Below are positions 1 through 9,222 of a DNA stretch of 64,000 nt, piece after piece. A program made the translations under genes and the position numbers. Source of the DNA: CAWBCR01 sp963787375 (GTDB lineage Bacteria > Chloroflexota > Anaerolineae > Aggregatilineales > UBA3940); NCBI GenBank assembly GCA_963787375.1, contig CAWBCR010000018.1:1-64000 (forward strand), read 5' to 3'. Numbering within the stretch: position 1 is the first letter of the stretch; each line of letters begins with the position of its first letter. The notes under the pieces were generated by a model, which worked only from the letters and a program-made list of their open reading frames with translations, did no database searches and was not told the origin of the DNA.

Positions 1-1
1 C

Positions 2-223
2 GGCGGCTCGGCGGTGGCGACCACCAACCTGCTGAAAAAATGGGGGGCAACGCGGATCAAGTACGTCGGGCTGATCGCCGCCCCGGAGGGTATCCAGGCG
101 ATGCGGGAAGCCCACCCGGACGTGCCGCTCTACCTGGGGGCGGTCGACGAGCGGCTGAACGAGATCGGCTTCATCGTGCCGGGGCTGGGCGACGCCGGTG
201 ACCGGCAGTTCGGCACAGGATAA
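2..223 (+). CDS. upp: Uracil phosphoribosyltransferase, C-terminal part
   Basis: The window opens inside this gene; only about 73 C-terminal residues are present. The enzyme joins uracil and PRPP to make UMP in pyrimidine salvage. The visible end carries the family's typical closing block, AAPEGIQAM followed later by DERLNEIGFIVPGLGDAGDR, where the glycine/aspartate-rich stretch contributes to uracil binding, and ends GTG just before TAA. The next gene on the same strand begins about 6 bases downstream, so they may be co-transcribed. The family assignment is secure from this tail; the start and upstream context are outside the window. Confidence 0.93.
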   Translation, partial: GGSAVATTNLLKKWGATRIKYVGLIAAPEGIQAMREAHPDVPLYLGAVDERLNEIGFIVPGLGDAGDRQFGTG

Positions 224-229
224 GCACCT

Positions 230-1389
230 TTGAACGCACCGATGGCCGCTTTCGGCCTGACGTTTGGCGTCGGGCTTGCCCTGGCACTAATACTGACCCC
301 ATTACTGGACTGGCTGGGCCGACGCTGGGGGCTGGTGGCGGTGCCGGGCGGACGGCGTCAGCATCCCAGGACGGTGCCGCGTATCGGGGGTGTGGCGCTG
401 TACCTGGCGTTCGTCGGCGCGGTGCTGGTCTCGCAACTGCTGGTGGTCGATCCCTGGGACAGCGCTCAATCGCTGCCGGTGGGGCTGCGCGTCATGCGCT
501 TCGACCCCAAGGAAATCTTCCGCCTGATCGGGCTGCTGGGCGGCGGGACGTTCATCTTCCTGGCCGGGCTGTACGACGACTGGGGCGAGCTTTCGCCGGT
601 GCCCCAATACCTCTCCAACTGTTCGCGGCGGCAATCGCGGTCGCGTTCCTGATCCTGATCGAGTACGTCAACAACCCCTTCACCGGCCAGCAAACGCCCG
701 ATTTCCCACGGCTGGTCACGGTGACGATCTCGCTTTTCTGGCTGGGGCTGATGATGAACACGGTCAACTGGCTGGACGGGCTGGACGGGCTGGCGACCGG
801 CGTGGCGGCAATCGCGTGCGTGGTGCTGTTCGTCAACGGCGTGTTCCGGCTCAGCCCGCCGCAGGACAGCGTCGCCCTGCTGCCGGTGGCGCTGCTGGGG
901 GCGTCGCTGGGCTTCCTGCCGTTCAATTTCGCCCCGGCGCGAATCTTCCTCGGCTCGTCGGGGGCGTATTTCCTGGGGTTCACGCTGGGGGTGCTGAGCA
1001 TCATCGGCGGGGCGAAGATGGCGTCGATCCTGCTGGTGATGGGGCTGCCGCTGCTGGACCTGGCCTGGCAGGTGGTGGCCCGGCTCGCGCGCGGCAAAAG
1101 CCCGACGGAAGGCGACCGGGGACACCTGCACTTCCGGCTGCTGGACGTGGGCCTCTCCCAGCGCCAGATCGTGTTGTGCTACTACCTGTTCTGCGCGCTG
1201 TTCGGTGGGCTGGCGCTGGCGATCCCCTCGCGGCTGTATAAGCTGGTCGCGCTGCTGGTGATGGGGCTGATCGCGCTGGTGGGGTTCGCGTGGCTCTCGC
1301 GACAGGGCAACGCTGAGGAGGATAAGAAAAGGCGCGGAATAACCCGCTCCTTATGGTTTATGACCGACGTTTTGGGTTATCAGCCATAA
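230..1389 (+). CDS. Glycosyltransferase family 4, WecA/TagO/MraY-like (one frameshift)
   Basis: Predicted multipass membrane enzyme that moves a sugar-1-phosphate from a UDP-sugar onto undecaprenyl phosphate, starting a cell-surface glycan. The N-terminal half (230 to about 613) has the first Asp motif YDDWGELSP; the C-terminal half (about 613 to 1389) has NTVNWLDGLDGLATG and the cytosolic HLHF motif (RGHLHFRLL) typical of the WecA/TagO branch rather than MraY. The halves lie in different frames. Restoring one lost base near 613 gives a continuous protein (PQYL-IQLFAAAIAV, about 386 residues), so a single-base deletion or sequence error is likely. The start is TTG 230 or ATG 242; an AGGATAAG stretch 9 bases upstream favours TTG. 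The donor sugar cannot be told from sequence. Confidence 0.8.
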
Positions 1390-1397
1390 GCTGTTGG

Positions 1398-2164
1398 CTA
1401 CTTATACTCCAGTTCGCGGTTGAGCACCCGGCTGAAGATCGCCTCGGCAATACTGATCACCGCCATCATGAACAGGTCGATGCCCAGCGACATCACCAGC
1501 GCGAAGCTCAGCCCCTGCGCGATCTGCTGTATCGGCCCTTGCAGCGCCGCCATCAACAGGATATTCAGGTCGAGCACCAGCAGAAAGCAGTGATCGCCGC
1601 CACAGCGCCGAACAACAGCCACCAGTTGATCTGGTCGTGCTCCTCCGGCATCATCGCGTTGGCGACGGCGAACACGAGGTACACCCAGAACCAGAAATCG
1701 GGCGCGGAGATGAAGACGTTGAACCCCTGACCAATGGTCGGTAGGTCGCCGCTGGCCAGCGAGGTCAGCAGCGCCTGCGTGTTGAAGCGGGCCGCGCCGA
1801 TGAGCACAATCGCTGCTACACCCGTCACCAGCGGGACCATGCCAACCAGCGTCGAGCGCACCATGTCGGTCTTCTTGTCGATCTCGACCAGCCCCAGGCG
1901 GATTGCCCCGCCGCGCTGCTTCTCAGGCCACAACTGGAACTTCTTGATCTTGCACTGGAGGATTTTGGCCAGCACCCACTGGCTGGCCTCGTGCAGCACG
2001 ACACCGGGCAGCAGTGCCAGGTAGTAGACCAGCACCGCGGCCTGCGGGTTGTTGGTCAGCAGCAGGCCCAATCCTTGAATGTGGCGGTGAACCCAGCGCT
2101 CGACCTGAAGCAGTGGCCAGATCGCCAGCGCGGCGACAATCCACGGTACCAGCCAGCCAGGCAA
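1398..2164 (-). CDS. M50-like polytopic membrane protein with degenerate zinc motif (one frameshift)
   Basis: About 255 residues once a one-base deletion near 1586 (within an AAA on the + strand) is repaired; the two pieces are 1565-2164 and the tail down to 1398. It is hydrophobic throughout with several membrane segments. The segment LPGVVLHEASQWVLAKIL aligns by eye with the site-2-protease pattern PGxxLHExxHW, but the second zinc histidine of HExxH is Gln here. The later EEHDQINW segment has the look of the downstream half of the fold. I infer a membrane metalloprotease relative, probably inactive. It follows tpiA on the same strand by 38 bases; the start is TTG 2164 behind a GGGGGAGA ribosome site. 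No specific substrate can be proposed. Confidence 0.55.
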
Positions 2165-2202
2165 GATAATCTCCCCCCTCTTAGCGATAGATCACAGGGC
2201 GC

Positions 2203-2973
2203 TCAAGCCCCCTTGGCCTGCGCCGTGACGCGCACCAGCGTGATGAAGTCCTCGGCCTTGAGCGAGGCCCCGCCGACCAGCCCGCCGTCGATCTCCGGCT
2301 GGGCCATCAGCTCCTCGACGTTCTTGATATTGATGCTGCCGCCATACTGAATGCGCATCGCCTGGGCGACCTCATCGCCGTACAGACCGGCCAGCGTCGC
2401 GCGAACCACGCCGCCGATGGTGTCGTTGGCCTGTTGGGGGGTGGCGGCCAGCCCGGTGCCTATCGCCCAGATTGGCTCGTAGGCGACGACGATGCAGTTC
2501 GCCTGGGCGGCGCTGATGTCCTCAAAGGCGGCCTTCACCTGCCCGCTGACAAACACCTGAGTCTCGCCGGCCTGGTTCTGTGCCAAACTCTCGCCAACGC
2601 ACACGATGGGCAGCAGGTCGTGGGCCAGCGCGGCTTTGATCTTCCGGTTGACCGTCTCGTCTATCTCGCCAAAGTACTGGCGGCGCTCAGAGTGGCCGAT
2701 GATGACCAGGTCGCACAGCCCCTTGAGCATCAGCGGCGAGACCTCGCCGGTGAACGCGCCCTGTTCTTCCCAGTACATGTTCTGCGCGCCGACCTTGACG
2801 CCGGAGCCTTTCAGCGCAGCGGCTACAGGGGCCAGCGCCACGAACGGCGGGCAGACGGCCTTCTCCGCGCCGGTAACATCGGCCAGCGGACCCTTGATCG
2901 CGTTGACGAGTTCGATCGCCTCGGCGACGGTTTTGTACATTTTCCAGTTGCCAGCCAGGATGGGCGTGCGCAT
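2203..2973 (-). CDS. tpiA: Triose-phosphate isomerase
   Basis: Interconverts dihydroxyacetone phosphate and glyceraldehyde 3-phosphate in glycolysis and gluconeogenesis. 256 residues, a normal length. Seen motifs: N-terminal AGNWKMYK with the substrate lysine, GHSERRQYF with the electrophilic histidine region, and the catalytic glutamate loop VAYEPIWAIGTG, followed by the phosphate-binding GGS and GGLVGGASL. The start ATG 2973 is preceded by GGAGA at a normal distance; an upstream in-frame extension to 3204 has no homology and runs into the neighbouring insertion element, so it was rejected. It probably forms an operon with the M50-like gene downstream. Candidate -10 boxes lie at 3016-3021 and 3049-3054. 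Confidence 0.97.
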   Translation of the reverse strand: MRTPILAGNWKMYKTVAEAIELVNAIKGPLADVTGAEKAVCPPFVALAPVAAALKGSGVKVGAQNMYWEEQGAFTGEVSPLMLKGLCDLVIIGHSERRQYFGEIDETVNRKIKAALAHDLLPIVCVGESLAQNQAGETQVFVSGQVKAAFEDISAAQANCIVVAYEPIWAIGTGLAATPQQANDTIGGVVRATLAGLYGDEVAQAMRIQYGGSINIKNVEELMAQPEIDGGLVGGASLKAEDFITLVRVTAQAKGA

Positions 2974-3015
2974 GAATGTCTCCTTGTGGGTGCGAGAGGG
3001 CAAACAAGCAATCTG

Positions 3016-3054
3016 ATTATAAGGTGGGTTGCCGGATGGCGCACCACTATTATA
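3016..3054 (-). promoter_or_regulatory. Candidate -10 boxes for tpiA
   Basis: Two perfect TATAAT hexamers on the minus strand, at 3016-3021 and 3049-3054, sit 43 and 76 bases upstream of the tpiA start. Neither has a good -35 at the usual distance, so the assignment is tentative. The IS4-family element begins about 45 bases further upstream, so insertion may have replaced the original upstream region. Confidence 0.35.
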
Positions 3055-3099
3055 TCGCAGGCCAGGCGGCGGTCTGCGCCAAAAGGGGCACTGCACGCT

Positions 3100-3123
3100 G
3101 TGCCCCATTCGCATCAACTTAAG
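3100..3123 (+). repeat. Left terminal inverted repeat of the IS4-family element
   Basis: Begins GTGCCCC and continues ATTCGCATCAACTTAAG. Its reverse complement recurs at 5070-5094, where the C run is one base longer. The match over about 24 bases defines the outer ends of the element. Confidence 0.85.
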
Positions 3124-3670
3124 GGAAAAATGACAAAGGAAGTCCTCCGGGAAGATAAGGGTTGGAACACCAAACAACCCGGAAAGGGACTTCCCGATGA
3201 GCACTGTAGCACGAACAGCCCGGACTATGCAATATGTGCTGGGAGAAGCGGCGGATGAGGCCGCGCGGGTAACGGGCTTCGTGAAACAAATTGCAAGCTG
3301 GATGGGGCGAGTTTCGTTCAGACGACTGTCTTTGGCTGGTTAGGGAATGGTCAGGCCAGCAGCAGCGAACTCAATCAGGCGGCGGCGGCGGTGGGTGTGA
3401 ACATGACCCTCAGGGGCTGACGAAGCGATTTACTGCAGAAGCGGCTGCCTGTCTGCGTCAGGTGCTGGAAACAGCCGTAGGGCAGGTGGTTAAGGCTGAA
3501 CCGGTGGCGCTCAGCCTGCTAGAACGGTTCAACGGGGTGTACTTGCTGGACAGCAGCACCGTGGAACTACCGGACAGCCTGGCAACGCTGTGGTCAGGCT
3601 GTGGCGGGGGTCAGGGAGCCTCGTCAGCCGTCAAGGTCCAGGTTGATTGTCTGTAAATAGGGTACAAACC

Positions 3671-3687
3671 CCTGCCTTTCAGGCAGG
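3671..3687 (+). repeat. Left-end hairpin of the IS200/IS605 element
   Basis: CCTGCCT and AGGCAGG pair around a TTC loop, 23 bases inside the left boundary. A second imperfect hairpin (CCGGT/ACCGG) follows at 3688-3703. Y1 transposases of this family recognise such single-strand hairpins at each end. Confidence 0.75.
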
Positions 3688-3720
3688 CCGGTTTCAACAC
3701 CGGACTGTCCGTCGTACAAT

Positions 3721-4164
3721 GTGAGCATGAGCTATCGAAAGACATCCCACGCTGTCTATGACCTGAAATACCATCTGGTGTGGATCACGAAGTATCGTAA
3801 GCCTGTGCTGAGCGGTGAGATAGCCGGACGACTGCGCGAGGTGGTGCGACAGACCTGCGCTACGCTGGAGGTGTACATCCTGAGCGGGCACACAGCCGTG
3901 GACCATGTCCACCTGCTGGTGTCGGTGCCACCTCATGTGTCGGTTAGTGACCTGATGCAGCGTATCAAAGGGCGCAGTAGCCGGAAAATGCTGGAAGAAT
4001 TCGGCGAATTGAGCCGTCAATTCTGGGGGCGGCACCTGTGGGCACGTGGCTACTTTGCCGCCAGTTCGGGCAACGTGACCGACGAAATCATCAAGCAATA
4101 CATTGAGACCCAAGGCCAAGAGCCTCCTGTGGAGGATGACGGCTTCAATATCGGTGAGCTTTAG
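3721..4164 (+). CDS. tnpA: IS200/IS605 transposase TnpA (Y1 HUH)
   Basis: 147 residues from GTG 3721, or 145 from ATG 3727; the usual family size is 130-155. This small dimeric enzyme cuts and joins single-stranded DNA through a tyrosine. The HUH metal motif is seen as DHVHLLV (around residue 62) and the catalytic tyrosine is most likely in DEIIKQYIETQ near residue 128. The N-terminal HLVWITKYRKPVL block and the C-terminal WARGYFAASSGNV block are typical. The frame is intact, unlike its host transposase, so this copy could be active. Confidence 0.93.
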   Translation: MSMSYRKTSHAVYDLKYHLVWITKYRKPVLSGEIAGRLREVVRQTCATLEVYILSGHTAVDHVHLLVSVPPHVSVSDLMQRIKGRSSRKMLEEFGELSRQFWGRHLWARGYFAASSGNVTDEIIKQYIETQGQEPPVEDDGFNIGEL

Positions 4165-4185
4165 GCGAGTTTCACTCGCGTCCCG

Positions 4186-4204
4186 TACCGGCTTTCAGCC
4201 GGTA
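4186..4204 (+). repeat. Right-end hairpin of the IS200/IS605 element
   Basis: TACCGGCT and AGCCGGTA form a perfect 8-bp stem with a TTC loop, 5 bases before the terminal TTGAC. The shared TTC loop with the left-end hairpin supports recognition by one transposase. Confidence 0.8.
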
Positions 4205-5069
4205 GTAGTTGACTTGAACTACAGCAATGGGGCCTTACATCGACTGTGGCTGCAGGCCGGGCGGGAGCATGACCAGTGTCGGCAAGCACAGGCAATTGAA
4301 CTGCCCGGCGGCGCCTTGCGGATAGCTGACCTGGGGTACTTCAAACTGGATACGCTGACCGCGCACAGCCAGCGGGGGGTATTCTGGCTATCCCGCTTGC
4401 AGGCGGGCACGACGGTTCATGATGAAGCGGGGCAGGCACTCGATTTGGGCAAATGGTTAAACCAGCAAGGGTCCACCCTTGATTGCCCAATTCGGCTGGG
4501 GAGTAAACACCAACTTGCCTGCCGCCTGCTGGCGGTGCGGGTGCCAACTGAGGTAGCTGCCCAGCGTTGACGCAAGCTGAAGCGCACAGCCCAGAAGAAA
4601 GGCCAAACCCCGAGTGCCTCCCGGCTGGCTCTGGCAGACTGGACCCTGCTGATCACCAATGCCCCCATTGCCCTTCTGACCCTAAACGACGCGCTCGCCC
4701 TCTATCGGGTTCGCTGGCAGATTGAACTGTTGTTCAAGCTCTGGAAGACGGGCGGGGGTCTCGACACCTCACGCAGCCACAACCCGTGGCGCATCTTGTG
4801 TGAATTCTATGCCAAGCTCATTGCCATGGTGGTGCAGCACTGGTTGTTTCTGGTCAGTTTCTGGTCTTATCCCAATCGCAGCCTGACCAAAGCTGCGCGC
4901 ACCGTTCAGCAGCACGCCCTTCATCTGGCAGCAACCTGCTCGAAGAGTTGGCGCTGTTTGGCCCAAGCCATTGACAGCATTGATCGATGCCTGGCCGCTG
5001 GCTGTCGCATCAACTCTCGCCGCGCTCACCCTAACACCTATCAATGCTTGCTTGCTGGCTCCGAAAATG

Positions 5070-5094
5070 CTTAAGTTGATGCGAATGGGGGCAC
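5070..5094 (-). repeat. Right terminal inverted repeat of the IS4-family element
   Basis: Reverse complement of the left repeat at 3100-3123, with five rather than four Gs in the G run (5087-5091). It overlaps the last codons and stop of the transposase remnant. Confidence 0.85.
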
Positions 5095-5133
5095 AGGTTG
5101 GCCGTGCCCCACTCCGATGCCTCTCGCAGTGCC

Positions 5134-8106
5134 CTACTGGCCCGTGACTTCGATCGTCACTCGCTGGCTGACAGACGTGTTGCCGGCGTTGTCGTAGGCG
5201 CGCAGCTCGATGTTATGCGTGCCCGGCTCGGTGATGATCCAGCGCTCGTTGTAGGGCGCAATCGTGCTGATCGCGATCAACTGCCCGTCGACGTAGAACT
5301 CGACCCGGTCCATCGAGATGTTGTCGACCACATTGGGCTGGATGGTGACGTACTCGTCGCCCATCGTGTACGTCGAGTGGTCCGCCGGGTACAGGATCGT
5401 GACGCTGGGCGGCGTGTTGTCGACCGTCACCGGGATGACGAACTCCTGTATCGAGTTGTCACCGCGCACGACGGTCAGCCGCAGGCTGTACAGCCCGTCG
5501 AGACTGCGGGCGTCCCACGTTTCGAGGTCGGCGTTGTAGCGCGCCCCAAAGTGATTGGTGCCGATCTGCGTCCATTCGGCGGGGTTGAGTCCCTTGCCGT
5601 AATCCAGCCGGTACAGTTGGAAGTTCGGATCCCGGGCGTTACCTTTGATCGTCACCGCGCCTTTGATGTAGCTGAACGGGGCCGGATCGATGATCGCCAC
5701 CGGACCAAAGGTGTTGGGTAGCCCCACCGTGTCGTATTCGGTAGGCGGCTGCGGGATGCCCGCCTCGCGCACCCAGTCGTTGGCCTCTGGCGGCAGCACC
5801 ATGTACACCCGCTCCTCGACCTGGTCCGGCGGTGTGTAAACGGTCGCCAGCAACCCGGTGTTGCGGTTCACCTTGAACGGCTGGTAGATGTTGTCGAGGC
5901 TCGTCGGCTGGGTCCCCTGTTTGAAGATCTCCTGCCGGGTGGGGCAGTACTAAGTCGGCAGCAGGCCGGAGATCTGGCAAACCGTCATCTCGACGATGTC
6001 GTCGGGGTGGGTCCACGTCTGTACTGGCTGGCCCTGCAGGGCATATTCCATGATGGCGTGCCACAGCGGGGCCGCGCCCTGGCTGGCCGGCAGGTTGGTC
6101 ATCGGCGAGTTGTCGGTGTTGCCCACCCACACGCCGGTGGTGATCTGCGGCGTGTACCCCACGGTCACGTTGTCGCGAAAATCGTCGGTGGTGCCGGTCT
6201 TGACCGCCGCCGGGCGATCCAGCTCAAGCGCACTGTTGGGGCCCACGCTGGGCCGCCGCGCGGCGTCATCTGACAGGATGTCGTTGATCAGGTAGGTCAG
6301 CGACGGCTCGGCGACGGCGTTCTGCCCGAACGTCGGGCCCTTCCCGTACTGCCACAGCACCTGCCCGTCACGCGTCTCGACGCGCAGAATCAGCGTCGGG
6401 TCCAGCGTGCGGAAGCCGGGCCGCCGCTGGTCGAGCGGCGTGGGCGTGCCGGCCATCGTGCCCATGTTGGCGAACACGGTGTAAGCGTAGGTCAGGTCGT
6501 AAAGGGTGGTCTCACCGCCACCCAGCGTCAGCGCCAGGCCGTAATAATCCAGCCCCCGGTCAAGCGTGTTGATGCCCATCGCGTGGGCGGTGCGGATCAC
6601 GTTGTCGATACCGACCCAGTTTTCCACCTGCACCGCCGGGACGTTGTACGAGTTTGCCAGCGCGCTGCGGATGCTCTGCGGGCCGTGATATTCGCGGTCG
6701 ATGTTCTCCGGCACGTAGGGCTGGTTGCTGCCCACGTCGAAGGCCGTGCGCACATCGAGAGTCATCGTCGCCGGGGTGTAGCCCTGCTGAAAGGCCGTCA
6801 GGTAGGTGAACGGCTTGAAGGCCGAGCCGGGCTGCCGCTCGGCCAGCGCCACGTTGAAGTTGCCATCGATGGCCTGGTTATAGTAGTCGAGGCTGCCCAG
6901 CATCGACAGCACCTCGCCTGTCGTGGGGTCCATCACGACGACGGCGGCGTTGTCGACCTGATGATCGACGCCCACCTGGTCGACGGAAATTGGCGACAGG
7001 TACTGCGCGGCGGTGCACGGCCCGCCGTCCTCGGTGGGGATGACGGTATCGGGCGCAGCGCCCGACAGCCGCGCCACCTCGGTGCGCGCGGCGCATTCCG
7101 TCTGGAGGAACAGGTCATAGTCGAGCGTGGTGTAGACCACCAGCCCGCCCCGGTAGACGAGGTCCGGCCCGACGATCTGCTCAAGCTGCTTGCGCGCGGC
7201 AACCGAGAAATGCGGGGCCAGCAGGTCGAAACGCTGTTCGGGCGGCTTGATGTCCAGCGGGGCCGCAAAGGCGGCGTCGGCCTCGTCCTGCGTGACATAG
7301 CCCTGCGCGACCATCTGGTCGAGCACCAGCTTCTGTCGCTCTTTGGCCAGCGGGTAGTTGTCGATAGGGTTCAGAGCCGGCGACTGGGGGATGGCAGCCA
7401 GCATCGCCGACTCGGCCAGCGTCAGTTCGCGCACCGGCTTGCCGAAATACACCTGCGCTGCCGCCTCGGCCCCGTACGCCAGGTTTCCGTAGAAGTTGGT
7501 GTTCAGATACCATTCCAGCACCTGATCCTTGCTGTACTGGTTGTTGATGCGTACGGCCAGGATTAGCTCTTTGATTTTGCGGTCAAAGGTGACCTGCGTG
7601 CGCTCTTCGGGGCTGATCAGCACGTTCTTGACAAGCTGCTGGGTGATCGACGAGCCGCCCTGAATCTGGCCGCCGGTCAGGTCGTTCCACGCGGCACGGG
7701 CGATGCCCTGCAGGTCGTAGCCGGGGTTCTCGTAAAAGGTCTTGTCTTCGATAGCGACGGTCGCCTGGCGCAGGTCCAGCGGGATGTCCTGTAGGTCGAC
7801 CCAGGTGCGGTCGCCGCCCAGCGGGTCGATCACCTCATACAACAGGTGCTGCCCGGTGCGGTCGTAAATTTTCGTGGTCTCGAAGTTATTCTCTACCACC
7901 TGGATCGCGCCTGGCTGCGGAAGCTGCTGCGAATAATAGGCGTACACGCTGATCACCGTCCCGAAGCCGGTCAGCGCGGTCAGAATGTTAAGCCCCACAA
8001 AGATCAGCGCCAGGATGATCAGCCAGCGGATCGCCAGGCGCACACCGGTGCGGGCGCGCCTGCGCCGCTCGCGCCGCCGCTGCACAACATGCCGAGTCTT
8101 GCTCAC
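5134..8106 (-). CDS. Bifunctional class A penicillin-binding protein (PBP1a-type) with internal TAG
   Basis: Peptidoglycan synthase: glycosyltransferase plus transpeptidase, anchored by one N-terminal membrane helix (residues about 25-50). The GT51 domain shows EDKTFYE near residue 118 and GGSSITQQLVKN. The transpeptidase shows SAFK (catalytic Ser near 426), SYN near 485 and KTGTT near 635. A TAG codon at 5950-5952 stops the protein at 718 residues after SGLLPT. The same frame continues without a break for another 271 codons with a conserved-looking CPTRQEIF linker and an Ig-like C-terminal domain, so the natural product is probably about 990 residues and TAG replaced a sense codon such as GAG. 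Both enzymatic domains lie before the TAG. The start is GTG 8106. Confidence 0.92.
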
Positions 8107-8272
8107 ACCTGCTGCTCCATGAAGACGATCTCATCGCCTGCGAGTTGGTTGTCTGTCGTTTTGCCGGCAGCAGTTACAGTGTACCATGCTGCCGGATCAT
8201 TGCCACTCTCAACGCGCGCAGCCGGATCGAAAAGAGCGGCGCTGCCGCTCCCTTCGATTTCCTATGACTGCT

Positions 8273-9013
8273 CTACCAGCCATGCTCCAACCGCGCGACG
8301 AGCCGGTCGGGCATTTCCACCTTTCGCATGCGTTTTTGCACGGCCTTGATGTCGTATGGGATCCGCCGGAATTCCCAGGTGAGCAGGTCGGCGTCGAGCA
8401 TGGCATAAGCCGCCCGTGGGTCTGAGTCGCGGGGCTGGCCGACGCTGCCGGGGTTGATGATCTGCCGTGCGCTGTTCAACTGCTGCTGAGCAGCGTACTT
8501 GGGCGAGACGGCCTCACATTCGCCGTGCTCGCCGCTCTGCTTGAAGATGATCGGGGTGTGGGTGTGCCCGACCAGACAATATTTCGTTTCATAGTGCGGG
8601 AAGTTGAGCGCCGCGATCAGCGGATCGAGGATGTATTCCCACACCGGCTCACGCGGCGAGCCGTGCGCCAGCGTGAAATCTCCCAGGACAAAGGTCGTCG
8701 GCAGCGCTTCGAGGAAGGCCAGGTTGCCGTCGGTCAGCGTTTCGCGCGTCCAGGTGACGGCCTTGCGTGCGTCGGCGTTGAAGGTCCGCACGTCGAGCCG
8801 GCCCAGTGCCGCCCAGTCGTGATTCCCGGCCAGGCATAGATGCGGCATGCTGCGCAGCAGATCCACGCACTCGTTCGGGTCAGGCCCGTAGCCGACCACA
8901 TCCCCCAGGCACCACACAAAATCGTAGTCCTTGCCGAGCGAGCCGGCATCGCCAAGCACGGCCTGGAATGCGGTCAAATTGGCGTGGATGTCAGAGATGA
9001 CGAGATAGCGCAT
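8273..9013 (-). CDS. Calcineurin-like metallophosphoesterase
   Basis: 246 residues. Two-metal phosphodiesterase/phosphatase fold, with every hallmark seen in order: SDIHAN near the start, GDVVGYG, GNHDWAA, a central HGSPREP histidine, and VGHTHTP. This pattern fits the small YfcE/MJ0936-like subgroup acting on phosphodiesters or phosphoprotein; the substrate is unknown. The start is set at ATG 9013 because MRYLVISDIHAN matches the family N-terminus and AAAGGT precedes it; the longer in-frame start at 9100 adds a non-homologous stretch. It is transcribed toward the PBP gene but separated by 167 bases. Confidence 0.9.
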   Translation of the reverse strand: MRYLVISDIHANLTAFQAVLGDAGSLGKDYDFVWCLGDVVGYGPDPNECVDLLRSMPHLCLAGNHDWAALGRLDVRTFNADARKAVTWTRETLTDGNLAFLEALPTTFVLGDFTLAHGSPREPVWEYILDPLIAALNFPHYETKYCLVGHTHTPIIFKQSGEHGECEAVSPKYAAQQQLNSARQIINPGSVGQPRDSDPRAAYAMLDADLLTWEFRRIPYDIKAVQKRMRKVEMPDRLVARLEHGW

Positions 9014-9222
9014 GTCGTTTCTACCTTTGGTTGCGCAAAATATCGGGGGCCGCTGCCCCGATGTTCTCACCATCATACCACCATCATAATGCAGCGGCAA
9101 AGCATAACGCTGCCTGTAACAGGCGGCGCGGGCACCGGCGGGATTGCCCCAAAATGCCGATCATGCTACCTTAAGAGGTGAGACGCCTCGCACGTGTGGC
9201 CTGATCAGCTGAGGAGGCTCCC

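Larger units (their letters stand above)
3648..4213 (+). mobile_element. IS200/IS605-family element with tnpA only
   Basis: About 566 bases. It follows a TTGAT target pentanucleotide (3643-3647) and ends in TTGAC (4209-4213), the same left and right cleavage pentamers I recall for ISDra2. Joining 3647 to 4214 rebuilds an uninterrupted IS4 transposase reading (VKVQVD-LNYSNGA), which fixes the boundaries. Subterminal hairpins with a TTC loop occur at 3671-3687 (left) and 4186-4204 (right), with one more at 4165-4179. No tnpB or guide RNA gene is present. No inverted terminal repeats are expected for this family. Confidence 0.88.
3197..5074 (+). pseudogene. IS4-family DDE transposase, disrupted
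   Basis: Starts at ATG 3197 (MSTVARTART...). Recognisable IS4 blocks appear in three frames: GASFVQTTVFGWL, then LTKRFTAEAAACLRQVLE and YLLDSSTVELP with the first catalytic Asp region, then, after the nested element, VDLNYSNGALH, the central part, and the C-terminal YRVRWQIELLFKLWK block with the catalytic Glu. Lesions seen: a one-base loss near 3290, another near 3412, insertion of the IS200/IS605 element after 3647, and TGA at 4568-4570 where CGA (Arg) is expected in an Arg/Lys-rich stretch. Excising the nested element restores the frame across the insertion, but the other lesions remain. Not functional as written. Confidence 0.85.
3100..5094 (+). mobile_element. Decayed IS4-family insertion sequence, interrupted by an IS200/IS605 element
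   Basis: The element is bounded by inverted repeats at 3100-3123 and 5070-5094 that match except for one C in a run. It encodes one IS4-type DDE transposase with frameshifts, a nonsense codon and a nested IS200/IS605 element at 3648-4213. Removing the nested element leaves about 1.43 kb, a usual IS4-family size. I could not identify a clean target-site duplication. It lies between tpiA and the PBP gene without breaking either coding region. Confidence 0.85.

Noticed and set aside
2974..3204. Upstream extension of tpiA to 3204
   Set aside because: The extension overlaps the left end of the IS4 element and has no similarity; ATG 2973 has a ribosome site and fits the family N-terminus.
5950..5952. 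TAG as a recoded amino acid (pyrrolysine-like)
   Set aside because: A single TAG in one gene, no sign of pylT or PylS in the window, and other genes end in TAG normally; mutation or error is simpler.
6583..7566. Long antisense frame inside the PBP gene
   Set aside because: The minus strand encodes a PBP with all catalytic motifs; the plus-strand frame has no recognisable motif and reflects GC-rich codon third-position bias.
9063..9090. Short CCATCATA repeats before the phosphoesterase gene
   Set aside because: Only two or three irregular copies, too few and too imperfect for a CRISPR or iteron claim.
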